Source: JAFDWR01 sp038216655 (lineage in GTDB: Bacteria; Armatimonadota; Fimbriimonadia; Fimbriimonadales; Fimbriimonadaceae). Taken from it: a stretch of DNA of 64,000 nt. Where the stretch lies: positions 372,001-436,000 of the forward strand of contig JBBQPZ010000001.1 of the NCBI GenBank assembly GCA_038216655.1, in the 5' to 3' direction. The notes beneath the pieces were generated by a model that was not told where the DNA came from, made no database searches, and saw only the letters and a program-made list of their open reading frames with translations. The number at the start of each line of letters is the position of its first letter. The stretch's first letter is position 1. The position numbers and the translations under genes are program-made. Shown piece by piece: positions 25,095 to 33,555 of the stretch.

Positions 25095-26521
25095 CCCCAG
25101 CGCGTCTCGACGGTGTACTTCACCGTCCGCACTTCATTCGCTTTCAGCGGGATGTCGTACTGCATCACCGTTGCCTCGACCTTCTCGTACTTGTCCGAAG
25201 TCGCCGTCACCTTCCAGTCGCCCCAATGGCGCTCCAGGATGGTGACGTGATCGGGCACTTCCTTTCGGTTGCGAAGCTCAATCTCGAAGGTCTCCCGCGT
25301 GTTAGTCGGGCCGAGAATCTGGAATGCCGTGCGCTTCCTGTTCGCCACAATGTCGAAGCTCTTCCCGACCACGATGGAGATCTTCTCGTTGCGCGGAGTG
25401 TGCCGGATGTTATCTTCGCCGAGCATCTGCACCGAGCCGCTCGCATCGCGTTGGTAGATCTTGAACTTGCCCATCGGAAGCGGCATTCCCAGTGCGTTCT
25501 CCTTGGTGTTCATGAACTCGATTCGAACCTGCGGGCTCATCGTGCCCGAGCCCACCGTTCCCTCGTTGGGATAGTAGTCGTTGTAACCCTGCAAGGCATC
25601 AAGGATCAGTCGCTTCTCGACCTTAATGTCCTTTCCTTCGAGCAAAGCGAGCTGCTTGATTTCCTTGTTCCGGATCGTCGCCGGTCGGCCAAGGGTGTAC
25701 AGGTGGTACTCGAAAAGAGACTCCTCGGCGAAAGTGTTAGCCGCTTTGGCCGCATCGAAAGCGCGGCCTCCGCCGATACCGCCGTTGCCGCCGCCTCTTT
25801 GGGCGACGTTGACATCGCCCGCCAGGAGCTTCAGGTTTGCGTCGCCGTAGGTACCACCCGATTGGTTGTTTATCGTCACCCAGCCCTGAAGGTCGGCTAG
25901 GTTGTTCGCTCCCTGTAGCGTCATCACATAGGAAGCATCCCACGAGATGCCTTGCGTAATATAGCTAAGTTCGACCTGGTTTGGCCCCGCTTTATCGGCT
26001 ATCAGATCCCAGAGCAGCGTTGGCTTTGAGATCAAGCCCTCAGGGACCTGCTTGACGATCACGGTGCCGACGGGGTCAAGGACTATCTCGCCCGCGTCCG
26101 TTCGAATCACCATCCCGCCATAGACTGCGGCCTGGGGATTTCCATTGCTTGGGGCCACGTAGGTCGGTGCGCTTAACAAAAGGCCTTCCGTATCAACCGA
26201 GTTATTGCCGACCATTCGCCGAAAGATCACGCGGTGACCCACCGCCTTATTCAGAATCGCCATCGGCGAAATCAGGTCGAACTGGTAGTTCTGCTCAAGG
26301 ACTTGGAGCCCCTTTGGATCCGTCAAGCTCCGAAAGCCCACGCTCGCGGGTTCGATCATGGAGGCGACGTCCTCGACTGCGACGTTCTGACGTCCCGCCT
26401 TCAGATTGAACTCTCGAGATTCCTTGACCAGAGCAAAGCCCTGGTTATAGATCGTGACCTGGGTTCCGGTCGGCTTTGGCGCAATCGCAAACAGCGCCGA
26501 CAATGTGGCAGCAAATAGCAT
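25091..26521 (-). CDS. exported DUF4139 family protein
   Basis: 476 residues with a signal peptide (MLFAATLSALFAIAPKPTG). The mature protein is beta-rich with the DUF4139 pattern: VTIYNQGFALVKESREF near the N-terminus, ISWDASYVMTLQ with NLADLQGWVTINNQSGGTYGDANLKLLAGDVN in the middle, and EIELRNRKEVPDHVTILERHWGDWKV near the end. A glycine-rich loop (RGGGNGGIGGG, about 237-247) interrupts it. The family is common in bacteria but of unknown function, probably periplasmic or surface. It stands between convergent ispDF and dapA on its own strand. Confidence 0.8.
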   Translation of the reverse strand: MLFAATLSALFAIAPKPTGTQVTIYNQGFALVKESREFNLKAGRQNVAVEDVASMIEPASVGFRSLTDPKGLQVLEQNYQFDLISPMAILNKAVGHRVIFRRMVGNNSVDTEGLLLSAPTYVAPSNGNPQAAVYGGMVIRTDAGEIVLDPVGTVIVKQVPEGLISKPTLLWDLIADKAGPNQVELSYITQGISWDASYVMTLQGANNLADLQGWVTINNQSGGTYGDANLKLLAGDVNVAQRGGGNGGIGGGRAFDAAKAANTFAEESLFEYHLYTLGRPATIRNKEIKQLALLEGKDIKVEKRLILDALQGYNDYYPNEGTVGSGTMSPQVRIEFMNTKENALGMPLPMGKFKIYQRDASGSVQMLGEDNIRHTPRNEKISIVVGKSFDIVANRKRTAFQILGPTNTRETFEIELRNRKEVPDHVTILERHWGDWKVTATSDKYEKVEATVMQYDIPLKANEVRTVKYTVETRWG

Positions 26522-26570
26522 AGTGATCCTCCGTTTCCTAACCTAACGGACGGATCAAGGCCCGTCCCGG

Positions 26571-27476
26571 TTACACCGGGACGCTGGCAAACGCGCTCAT
26601 GGCCGCATCAACCACTTGAGCTTCCTCGGGGGTGAGCTCCACCAGCGGCAGTCGAACCTTCCGGCAGTCGAAGCCCATCTTGCTCAGCGCGTACTTGACC
26701 GGCACCGGGCTCGGGGCCGAGAAGATCGCCTTGAACACGGGCACCAGCTTCTGGTGCGAGACCCGCGCGGCGGTCGGATTCGTCGGGAATGCCTCGATCA
26801 TGCGCTTGATTTCCGCGCCGACGACGTGCGCCGCGACACTCACCAGGCCGTATCCGCCAAGGCTAAGAATCGGAAGAGTCAAACCATCGTCGCCCGAGTA
26901 CATACGGAACCCGGCAGGAGCCTGAGCACAAACGTCGCCGATTTGGCCGATCAGGCCACTCGCTTCCTTGACACCAACGATGTTCGGAATCTCGGCGAGG
27001 CGAAGGAGGGTCGGGGTCTCAAGGTTGATTGCCGAGCGCGGCTGGATGTTATAAAGCAACACCGGCAGTCCCGTCTCCCGGGCAATCGTCGAGAAGTGAG
27101 CGTAGAGACCGGCTTGGCCTGGGCGGTTGTAATACGGGTTCACGAGCATGATGCCATGCGCCCCGCGCTTCTCCGCCTCTCGGGTCATATGGATCGACTC
27201 GGCGGTGTCATAGGAACCCGCTCCAAACAGAATCGCCGCCTTGTTCCCCACTGCGTCGAGCACCACTTCCAGTAATTTGAGCTTCTCCGCTTCCTTCAGC
27301 GTCGGCGACTCGCCGGTCGTGCCGTTCACGACAATGCCGTCGTTGCCTTGCTTCTCCACAAGGAAGTTGGCAACCCGCGCCGCTTCGTCGTAGTTGACCG
27401 ATCCATCGGGATGGAACGGCGTGAGCATCGCAGTAAGAAGCCGACCCCAATCACGCGGTCCAAAGAAAGAGCCCAT
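26571..27476 (-). CDS. dapA: 4-hydroxy-tetrahydrodipicolinate synthase
   Basis: 301 residues, the standard DapA length. Key residues: NGTTGESPTL with the Thr pair at 53-54, Tyr142 in LLYNIQPRSAI, Arg147, and the Schiff-base Lys170 in VGVKEASG. It condenses pyruvate with aspartate semialdehyde, the first step of the DAP/lysine route; dapL in the same window completes the shortcut. One oddity is Gln at the position where most enzymes have Pro/Gly (YNxPxR), near the lysine-inhibition/active-site loop. A TAAACT box lies 9 bases before the ATG. Confidence 0.93.
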   Translation of the reverse strand: MGSFFGPRDWGRLLTAMLTPFHPDGSVNYDEAARVANFLVEKQGNDGIVVNGTTGESPTLKEAEKLKLLEVVLDAVGNKAAILFGAGSYDTAESIHMTREAEKRGAHGIMLVNPYYNRPGQAGLYAHFSTIARETGLPVLLYNIQPRSAINLETPTLLRLAEIPNIVGVKEASGLIGQIGDVCAQAPAGFRMYSGDDGLTLPILSLGGYGLVSVAAHVVGAEIKRMIEAFPTNPTAARVSHQKLVPVFKAIFSAPSPVPVKYALSKMGFDCRKVRLPLVELTPEEAQVVDAAMSAFASVPV

Positions 27477-27485
27477 TGTCCTTCT

Positions 27486-27491
27486 AGTTTA
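27486..27491 (-). promoter_or_regulatory. -10 like TAAACT before dapA
   Basis: TAAACT on the minus strand, 9 bases before the ATG; AAGG lies between and could serve a very short leader. Confidence 0.45.
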
Positions 27492-27518
27492 CCGGCCTGC
27501 CCTGATGGAACTGACGGG

Positions 27519-27543
27519 CCTGATGGAGTTGATGGAATTGAGG
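27519..27543. repeat. 25-base repeat, left copy
   Basis: Made of GATGGA/GATGGAATTGAGG units. An inverted copy (23 of 25 identical) is at 28991-29015; a partial tandem unit (CCTGATGGAACTGACGG) precedes it at 27501. Confidence 0.6.
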
Positions 27544-27592
27544 CTGGGTTGGAGCATAAGTCCATCCGAGTGTTGAGTGTCGCCAGGGGATT

Positions 27593-27781
27593 TGTCATTC
27601 CGACCGACGCCGCCCCCTGACCCGCAAACCTTACTTCATATTCGGATGCGGCAGAGTGGAGGAACCGGACCGTGACCGCCTCTTAATTGTCTCCCCTGCA
27701 CAACTTCTGTCATTGGGATGGGGAGCGAGAAACTCTGACTGTCAGATCCCTCAATGTCGCTAGGGCTCCCTCGGGATGACA
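27593..27781. repeat. 189 bp MITE-like repeat, copy A
   Basis: Begins TGTCATTCCGACCGACG and ends TCGGGATGACA; the ends are inverted repeats (10 of 11). Interior landmarks shared with copy B are GGAGTGGAGGAACC, TTGTCTCCCC, TGTCAGATCC and TGTCGCTAGGG. It has no coding capacity. Confidence 0.65.
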
Positions 27782-27828
27782 TAACCACTGCCACGAAGCG
27801 TTGAAACGGTTTCCCCCGAAGTTGTAAT

Positions 27829-28014
27829 TGTCATTCCGACCGACGTAACCCCCTGACTCCTAAGTCTCGGGCCAAGTTCGGATGCGGCGGAGTGGAGGAA
27901 CCTGACCGTCACCGCTTCTTGATTGTCTCCCCAGCGCTCCACTGTCATCGCAATGGAGGCAACAAGCATTGACCGTCAGATCCTTCGATGTCGCTAGGGC
28001 GCACTCGGGACGAC
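27829..28014. repeat. 186 bp MITE-like repeat, copy B
   Basis: Same order of landmarks as copy A, 47 bases further on in the same orientation, with ends TGTCATTCCGACCGACG and TCGGGACGACA. A third, half-length copy lies at 46850-46951. Confidence 0.65.
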
Positions 28015-28083
28015 ATCGCTTCTATCTCCTCGGCCGCACGAACTCCAGCCCGGGATGGGTCGCGTTGAAGCGGCAAATTCTCA

Positions 28084-28224
28084 TCATCCCAACGTGTCGG
28101 GCGGAAGATCAAACCTCGGATTCAACACAAGGACGAGGAAGCAGGCAACCGGCGCGCACATGACGAGCGTGATGAAGAAGTAGTTGCTTAGCCGTCGATA
28201 GTCGAAGATGCGTATTGAATCCAT
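28084..28224 (-). CDS. very small membrane protein (46 aa)
   Basis: ATG at 28224, TGA at 28084-28086. The product has a charged N-terminus (MDSIRIFDYRRLSNY), one strong hydrophobic helix (FFITLVMCAPVACFLVLVL) and a short tail (NPRFDLPPDTLG). This is the layout of a single-pass membrane miniprotein. A 21-residue frame (28022-28087) beginning MMRICRFNATHPGLEF overlaps its stop as ATGATGA and runs to a TAG; it may be a coupled peptide or chance. No family recognised, and support is limited to composition. Confidence 0.4.
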   Translation of the reverse strand: MDSIRIFDYRRLSNYFFITLVMCAPVACFLVLVLNPRFDLPPDTLG

Positions 28225-28261
28225 TTCTTGAGACCCAATTGGACTTGGGCTCGAACCGACG

Positions 28262-28930
28262 TTACCGACGCGGTTGACCCCCGGACTTCAATTCCTTTGC
28301 ATCCGTTTGAAGGATCTTCATCTGCCACTGGATTCTGTCGATTCCAAACGTCCCGTCACTCTTTAAGAGGGCTCCGTTCGAGGCGTCGAACGTGGACGTT
28401 AACTGACAGTTGAGGACGGTCCCCCCGAGATTGACATCCGCGCTTCTGAGGCTAGTGATCGTATGCTTTGTCAGATCCAAGGATTCAACCGAGCCCTTGC
28501 CTTGAATGGAGCTATCGTTGTCAGGCGACTGCCAGGCTATCGGGAAGGATTCTCCCACTGCTACCGCCTTTGCTGGCGTCGCGCTGGCCAGGGCGAAGAG
28601 AACATAGATATAGTTGTTTTCTTTGTAGGTGAGCTTAGTCGGGAATCCGGTTGACTTCGCGTCGGAGTTGACGCTCTCAGGCGGTTCCCCTTTTACGTTT
28701 GCCGGCAGTGGGAATTCCTTCGTGGTCCACGAGATATTGGCGCCGCCGTTTGCGAGGAGTTTGTTTGTCCTTGCCTCAAACTTCAACGTGATGGTCATGC
28801 TCACAGAAGGCAAGGTCGCCTGGATCGTGTAATTGGCCCGATCTGTCAGAACGTAAGTTCGGATGAAGTTGATAGGATCGGCCCTTCGGGGAGCCGTCAT
28901 CAGGGCCAGACAGATCAATGAAAGTGGCAT
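28262..28930 (-). CDS. exported hypothetical protein (222 aa)
   Basis: The start at 28930 is chosen over 28945 because GGAGG lies 5-6 bases upstream. The N-terminus MPLSLICLALMTAPRRADP is a short signal. The mature part is beta-strand-like (YTIQATLPSVSMTITLKFEART) and rich in Thr/Ser/Asn, resembling many small envelope proteins, and ends KELKSGGQPRR. No catalytic motif or known domain seen. It lies in a repeat-bounded block between dapA and cmk, is less GC-rich than its neighbours and may be a lineage-specific gene. Confidence 0.6.
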   Translation of the reverse strand: MPLSLICLALMTAPRRADPINFIRTYVLTDRANYTIQATLPSVSMTITLKFEARTNKLLANGGANISWTTKEFPLPANVKGEPPESVNSDAKSTGFPTKLTYKENNYIYVLFALASATPAKAVAVGESFPIAWQSPDNDSSIQGKGSVESLDLTKHTITSLRSADVNLGGTVLNCQLTSTFDASNGALLKSDGTFGIDRIQWQMKILQTDAKELKSGGQPRR

Positions 28931-28990
28931 TGTGTTCCTCCCCAAGATTCTACTTTCATCGGGATGGGATCAAGAGACGTTGGCAGCCTT

Positions 28991-29015
28991 CCTCAATTCC
29001 ATCAGTTCCATCAGG
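28991..29015. repeat. 25-base repeat, right (inverted) copy
   Basis: Inverted relative to 27519-27543. A further 13-base unit CTCAATTCCATCA follows at about 29019 and runs up to the cmk stop codon. Confidence 0.6.
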
Positions 29016-29028
29016 ACACTCAATTCCA

Positions 29029-29685
29029 TCAAAGAGAAGGCACAAGCGCCTTCACCTTCTCCACCACCTGCTCGATCGTCATGTTCGCGGAGTCGATCAC
29101 CGTCGCGCCGCTGGCAACCGTCAGCGGACTGTCCTCCCGCGTGATGTCCCGATGATCGCGGTTCTCGATCTGCTGGCGAACATCCAAATAGTCCGCCCCT
29201 TGCAGGTCAATGGTTCGCCGTCTCGCTCGCTCCTCCAGGGAAGCGGTCAGATAGACCTTAACCGTTGCGTCCGGAGCAATAACCGTGGTCGCGTCCCGAC
29301 CCTCCAAGGTCACCCCACCCTCGGCGACGATCTCCTGCTGGCGCGCCACCATCAGCCGTCGAACCGCGGGGAAAGCGCTCAGCGCACTTGCGAGTTCCCC
29401 GATTTCGAGGGTCCGGATTTCGTCGGTGACGTCCTTCCCGTTCACCAGCACCCGCTGAGGGTCGCCGGGTTCGAAGTGGATGTGCAAGTTCTGACAGCAC
29501 CGCTCGGCCCCGGCAGCATCGTCTGGACCAACTCCTGCCTCCCGCGCCAGCCAGGCCAACGCGCGATACATCGCGCCAGTGTCAAGGTAGCTCAGGTTCA
29601 AATCGTGGGCGAGTGCCTTGGCAACCGTACTCTTCCCCGCTCCCGCAGGGCCGTCGATGGCGATTACGAGATTAGAAATGAGCAA
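29029..29685 (-). CDS. cmk: cytidylate kinase
   Basis: 218 residues. The P-loop GPAGAGKST is at 12-20, followed by YLDTGAMYRALAW (CMP-binding region), and LEGRDATTVIAPDATVKVYLTAS where most enzymes read GRDIGTVVFPDA. The lid region is RARRRTIDLQG. It phosphorylates CMP and dCMP. The aroA stop lies 14 bases inside its 5' end, so the pair is an overlapping aroA-cmk operon, a common arrangement. The altered residues after GRD are conservative and do not suggest loss of function. Confidence 0.93.
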   Translation of the reverse strand: MLISNLVIAIDGPAGAGKSTVAKALAHDLNLSYLDTGAMYRALAWLAREAGVGPDDAAGAERCCQNLHIHFEPGDPQRVLVNGKDVTDEIRTLEIGELASALSAFPAVRRLMVARQQEIVAEGGVTLEGRDATTVIAPDATVKVYLTASLEERARRRTIDLQGADYLDVRQQIENRDHRDITREDSPLTVASGATVIDSANMTIEQVVEKVKALVPSL

Positions 29686-31027
29686 GCCTCCTCAAATCGG
29701 CAACGAAGTCGGGGTAACTGGTGGCGATCGATTCTGCGCCAGAAATCTCGGACCTGCCGTCCGCGATCAGCCCCGCGATCGCGAACGCCATCGCGATCCG
29801 GTGGTCGTGTCCGGCATCAATTTGAATGCCCTGCAAGGGCGTAGGCCCAGTGATCGCCATCCCATCCGGGAAGGTCTCAACCTGCGCTCCCATCCGGCGC
29901 AACCCATCGACGACCACTTCGATGCGGTCGCTTTCCTTGACCCGCAGTTCGCTGGCATCCCGAATCATCGTGGTCCCCTCGCACTGGGTGGCAAGGACGG
30001 CGAGCACTGGAATTTCATCGATCAACCGCGGCACCAGATCCCCCTTGATCTCGAACGCCTTTAACCCAGCCCCTCGCCTTATAGAGACACCGGCAATCGG
30101 TTCGCCCAGAGCCTCGTGCTGGTTCACGCACTCGACCGTCAGTCCGGCGGCCTTAAGGACATCCAGAATGCCAGTTCGGCTCGGATTGATATTCAAATCC
30201 TTCGCCACAATCCCGTCGCCGGGCAGCAAAGCCGCCGCGACCATCAGGAACGCCGACGACGAGATGTCACCCGGCACACTGAACCGAAAACCGGAGAGTG
30301 CATGCCCGGGACGAAGCCGCGAGAAGCACTGCCCCTCCAACTCGGCGCACGTTTTTCCAAACTTCGCCGCCTCTTCGTCAGATACGCCGTGAAACACCCC
30401 GGAAACTAAGTCTGCCCCGAGGGCACGCAGCATGCGCTCCGTATGGTCGCGACTCAGACTCGGCTCGGCAACCACCGTCTCACCTTGCGCCCGAAGGCCC
30501 GCCAGCAGTGTGCAGCTCTTGATCTGCCCACTCGCCACCGGACTCGCGTAGGCAATCCCATTCAAATGCCGACCCCCGATGTGCAAAGGTGGCGTGTCCC
30601 CCTCTACCGTCGCGCCCATCGCCCGCAAAGGCACCGCGATGCGCTTCATCGGGCGGCGACTCAGCGACGCGTCTCCGATCATCGTCACGTCCAGGCTCCT
30701 CGAAGCGACCAGGCCAGCCAGCAGCCGCATCGTCGTCCCTGAGTTACCGCAGTCAAGCGGAGCATTCGGCTGAGTCCATTCACTCGCCGGCATCAGCCGC
30801 ACCTCAGTCGCCGAAATCCACTCGAGCCGCAGACCCAACTTGTTAAGGCAACTAAGGGTCGATTCGCAGTCCTCCCCCCGCAGAGGGTTAGTCACGACGG
30901 AGTCCGTCGAGGCGATCGCCGCAAGGAGGTAAGCCCGGTGGGTTAGCGACTTGTCCGACGGCGGACGAAAAGAACCCCCTATCCCCGATGCACGTTCTAT
31001 CGTGAGGCGGCCCGGCTCCGAATTCAT
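29672..31027 (-). CDS. aroA: 3-phosphoshikimate 1-carboxyvinyltransferase (EPSP synthase)
   Basis: 451 residues. N-terminal PPSDKSLTHRAYLLAAIA carries the Lys-Ser shikimate-phosphate site. The PEP-site motif LDCGNSGTTMRLLAGLVA follows, then GDASLSRRPMKRI, and near the end SELRVKESDRI and HDHRIAMAFAIAGL. It joins shikimate-3-phosphate and PEP in the aromatic amino acid pathway, in the cytosol. The frame is open for another 371 codons upstream, but that part is antisense to the alpha-galactosidase gene and lacks AroA similarity; ATG at 31027 gives the normal N-terminus (TIERASGIGGSFRPPSDKS). The alpha-galactosidase gene starts only 48 bases away on the other strand. Confidence 0.93.
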   Translation of the reverse strand: MNSEPGRLTIERASGIGGSFRPPSDKSLTHRAYLLAAIASTDSVVTNPLRGEDCESTLSCLNKLGLRLEWISATEVRLMPASEWTQPNAPLDCGNSGTTMRLLAGLVASRSLDVTMIGDASLSRRPMKRIAVPLRAMGATVEGDTPPLHIGGRHLNGIAYASPVASGQIKSCTLLAGLRAQGETVVAEPSLSRDHTERMLRALGADLVSGVFHGVSDEEAAKFGKTCAELEGQCFSRLRPGHALSGFRFSVPGDISSSAFLMVAAALLPGDGIVAKDLNINPSRTGILDVLKAAGLTVECVNQHEALGEPIAGVSIRRGAGLKAFEIKGDLVPRLIDEIPVLAVLATQCEGTTMIRDASELRVKESDRIEVVVDGLRRMGAQVETFPDGMAITGPTPLQGIQIDAGHDHRIAMAFAIAGLIADGRSEISGAESIATSYPDFVADLRRLAHF

Positions 31028-31075
31028 TGACGGCAGTTTACTTGCCCGCCGAAGTAATCTCTTAACCGAAAGCCC

Positions 31076-33205
31076 ATGTCCGCCCTCACCAACTCCTTCT
31101 TCGCCTGCACCGCCGCAGTCTGCACCGTTGCCATGTCGCAAGCCACCGTCTACCCAGCCCCCGCTAACGAACCCGCCACCTACGAATGGTCCCCCCACAC
31201 CGGGAAGCTGACCATCACCTACAACGGCACCGCAATCTACTCTGCTCAGGCGCTCACCCCGGATCACAAACCGGTCAGCCTGAAGGTCGATACCCATCGT
31301 GACGGCGACAAGATCGCCCAGACGTTCACCTTCCACACCGAATCGAGCATCGTCCTCGACGGCAGCGTGAGCACCAGCCCTGAAGGGTTTGCCGCAGAAA
31401 CGCGCGGAAAGGCGCAAGAGGAATTCCCGCTGGTCCGCAACTCCGTCGGCCCCAGCTTCAGCCTCCGCAACAACGCGATCTACGATCGACGCTTCGACTG
31501 GTCCCTCGTCGCCACCGGCACCGAGGGTGTCCACATCGAGCCGACCAAGACCGGCCACTTCAACCTCGGAGGCTTCGGCACCGACGTCACCCTCACTTTC
31601 TATCCGCGCTACTACCAAAAGCAGAAGAACCTCCCCCACTACGAGCCGTGGACCTATCAGGTGCGCAAGGACAGCATCACCGGCTGGTGCTCTTGGTGGG
31701 CCTACTTCGACAAGTTCAAGGAGACCGACCTCAAGGAAGTCCTCAATGTCCTCTCCGCGAATCGCCTGAACGACTTTGGATATCGCTTCGTCCAGATCGA
31801 CGACTGCTACCAGGACCGCTCCCTCGAAGGTCGCCCCGAGAGCTGGCTCAAGTGGAACAGCAACTTCCCCTCCGGCATCGACGGCTACGCATCCGCGGTT
31901 CGGGCACACGGATTCGAACCCGCGGTCTGGAGTGGCGTCCAGTTCTGGGGCGAACAAACCCCTAAGCAGCATCCCGACTGGTTCGTCAAGGACGCGACTG
32001 GCAATCCGATGAAGGCACCCTGGATCGACTACGTCACCGACGCCTCCAACCCGGACGCGGCCAAGAATCTCGTTGCCCCCCGCTTCGCCGGATTCAAGAA
32101 GGCAGGATTCACCTACGCCAAACTCGACACCCTGCGCCACTTAATGTACGACGGCCTCAACAACGCCCCCGACTGGCTTGCCAAGACGGGGAAGAAGCCG
32201 GACGACGTGTTCCGCGCCTATCTTGAAACCGCCCGCGCGGCCCTCGGCAAGGACACCTTCCTGCTCGCCTGCTGGGGCGTCCTGCCCGAAGCGATCGGCA
32301 TTGCCGACGGCTGCCGGATCGGCGGGGACGGCTTCGGCGTGCGCACCTTCCAGCAGTACAACTCCTGGAACGGCGTGATCTGGCGCAACGACCCCGATCA
32401 CTGCGACGTCGGCCCGAATCCGATTATGCGCCCCGTCCTGGCCTCATTGGCGGGTTCCATGCTCATGCTCAGCGACAAGGCCTCCGTCTACCAAAACCCC
32501 GCCAACCTGGAAGGGGCCAAGCGGGCCGCGCCCGTCCTGTACACCGTCCCCGGCCAGCTCTACGACTACGAACCGACCAAATCCGACGTTATCGCCCACG
32601 GCGATCGCCGCGCGATCAAGACCGGCTCCGGCGATTCCCCCGTCGACGCCACCCAAAAAGGCCCCGTCTGCCCCTGGTGGCTCCTCGAAATTGCAAAATC
32701 ATACGAGCACTGGAACATCCTCGCCCGGATGAATTTCGGTGACACCGCCCTACCCACGACCAAGGTGTACTTCGGCGACCTCGGTCTGAAGCACAACCGG
32801 GACTACATCCTCTACGAGTTCTGGTCCAAAACCTACCTCGGCGTCCGCAAAGGTAGCTTCCAAGACGAGGTCCTCGAACCCGGCAAGATGCGCCTCTGGT
32901 CAATCCGAGAGAAGCTCGACCACCCGCAGATCCTCTCCACCAGCCGCCACATCTCGCAGGGCGGTTTGGACTTAGAGGATGTGAAGTGGGATGAGAAGAA
33001 GCGCGAACTGACCGCGACCGCATCGGTAATCCAAGGCGACCCCTACGAGATCGTCGTCCGCATGCCCGCGCTATTCCGTCTCAATACCGCGACAGGAGAC
33101 GGGAACCTGCTCGACATCAAGCGTGAGGAGGAAATCAGCCGAGTAACCCTCCACCCGACGGCCACCGGGCCCGTCCACCTAACCCTCAAGTTCTCAAAAG
33201 AGTAA
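31076..33205 (+). CDS. exported clan GH-D alpha-galactosidase (GH27/GH36-like)
   Basis: 709 residues with an N-terminal signal-like segment (ALTNSFFACTAAVCTVAMSQA). A beta domain (about 30-195) precedes a TIM barrel with GWCSWWAYF, YRFVQIDDCYQ, FWGEQTPKQHPDWFVK, the nucleophile Asp at about 348 in YAKLDTLRH, and the presumed acid/base Asp in CRIGGDGFGVRT at about 419. A C-terminal beta domain closes it. Such enzymes remove alpha-galactose (or related sugars) with retention. Exact family (GH27, GH36 or a relative) cannot be settled by eye. A strong hairpin-T terminator follows. The GH4 gene at 56.2 kb and the GH109-like gene at 9.5 kb may act on related sugars. Confidence 0.82.
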   Translation: MSALTNSFFACTAAVCTVAMSQATVYPAPANEPATYEWSPHTGKLTITYNGTAIYSAQALTPDHKPVSLKVDTHRDGDKIAQTFTFHTESSIVLDGSVSTSPEGFAAETRGKAQEEFPLVRNSVGPSFSLRNNAIYDRRFDWSLVATGTEGVHIEPTKTGHFNLGGFGTDVTLTFYPRYYQKQKNLPHYEPWTYQVRKDSITGWCSWWAYFDKFKETDLKEVLNVLSANRLNDFGYRFVQIDDCYQDRSLEGRPESWLKWNSNFPSGIDGYASAVRAHGFEPAVWSGVQFWGEQTPKQHPDWFVKDATGNPMKAPWIDYVTDASNPDAAKNLVAPRFAGFKKAGFTYAKLDTLRHLMYDGLNNAPDWLAKTGKKPDDVFRAYLETARAALGKDTFLLACWGVLPEAIGIADGCRIGGDGFGVRTFQQYNSWNGVIWRNDPDHCDVGPNPIMRPVLASLAGSMLMLSDKASVYQNPANLEGAKRAAPVLYTVPGQLYDYEPTKSDVIAHGDRRAIKTGSGDSPVDATQKGPVCPWWLLEIAKSYEHWNILARMNFGDTALPTTKVYFGDLGLKHNRDYILYEFWSKTYLGVRKGSFQDEVLEPGKMRLWSIREKLDHPQILSTSRHISQGGLDLEDVKWDEKKRELTATASVIQGDPYEIVVRMPALFRLNTATGDGNLLDIKREEEISRVTLHPTATGPVHLTLKFSKE

Positions 33206-33219
33206 GGCCGATATAGACT

Positions 33220-33241
33220 GCGGTGGCCCGCCACCGCTTTT
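33220..33241 (+). terminator. intrinsic terminator of the alpha-galactosidase gene
   Basis: GCGGTGG (33220-33226) pairs with CCACCGC (33231-33237), followed by TTTT at 33238-33241, 15 bases past the stop. Confidence 0.75.
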
Positions 33242-33555
33242 CCCAGCGAGCCTGCGAGCGCACCTACGATCCCGGTCGTAAAGGCGGCGACAGGTTGCCT
33301 CATCGACGGCGATCGCAGTCCGCCGTCAATGGCTCTCATATCCCGAACATCCAATCGAACAATTGCGAGCACCCAAATCGTTGGTTGACAAATCCGCCGG
33401 TCAAGCTCTAAGGAGACATGGACGGCTCGACTCTACAACTATCCATTAATTGTAGTACTTCTATACGGTTCCGCTTCACGGAAAGTGTGTTTGTGAGTGT
33501 GTGAGTTAGGTTCACTACTCACAGTTTCCGAGGAACAACAACGCGCCCAACTTCC
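33242..33555. other. convergent intergenic region
   Basis: No supported gene. A 28-codon frame (33418-33504) starts two bases after AAGGAGAC but its product is not protein-like. Small hairpins: ACGGCG/CGCCGT near 33305 and CTACAA/TTGTAG near 33435. Confidence 0.4.

Noticed and set aside
31028..32140. N-terminal extension of aroA by 371 codons
   Set aside because: The extension is antisense to the alpha-galactosidase gene and low in complexity; AroA homology begins right at 31027.
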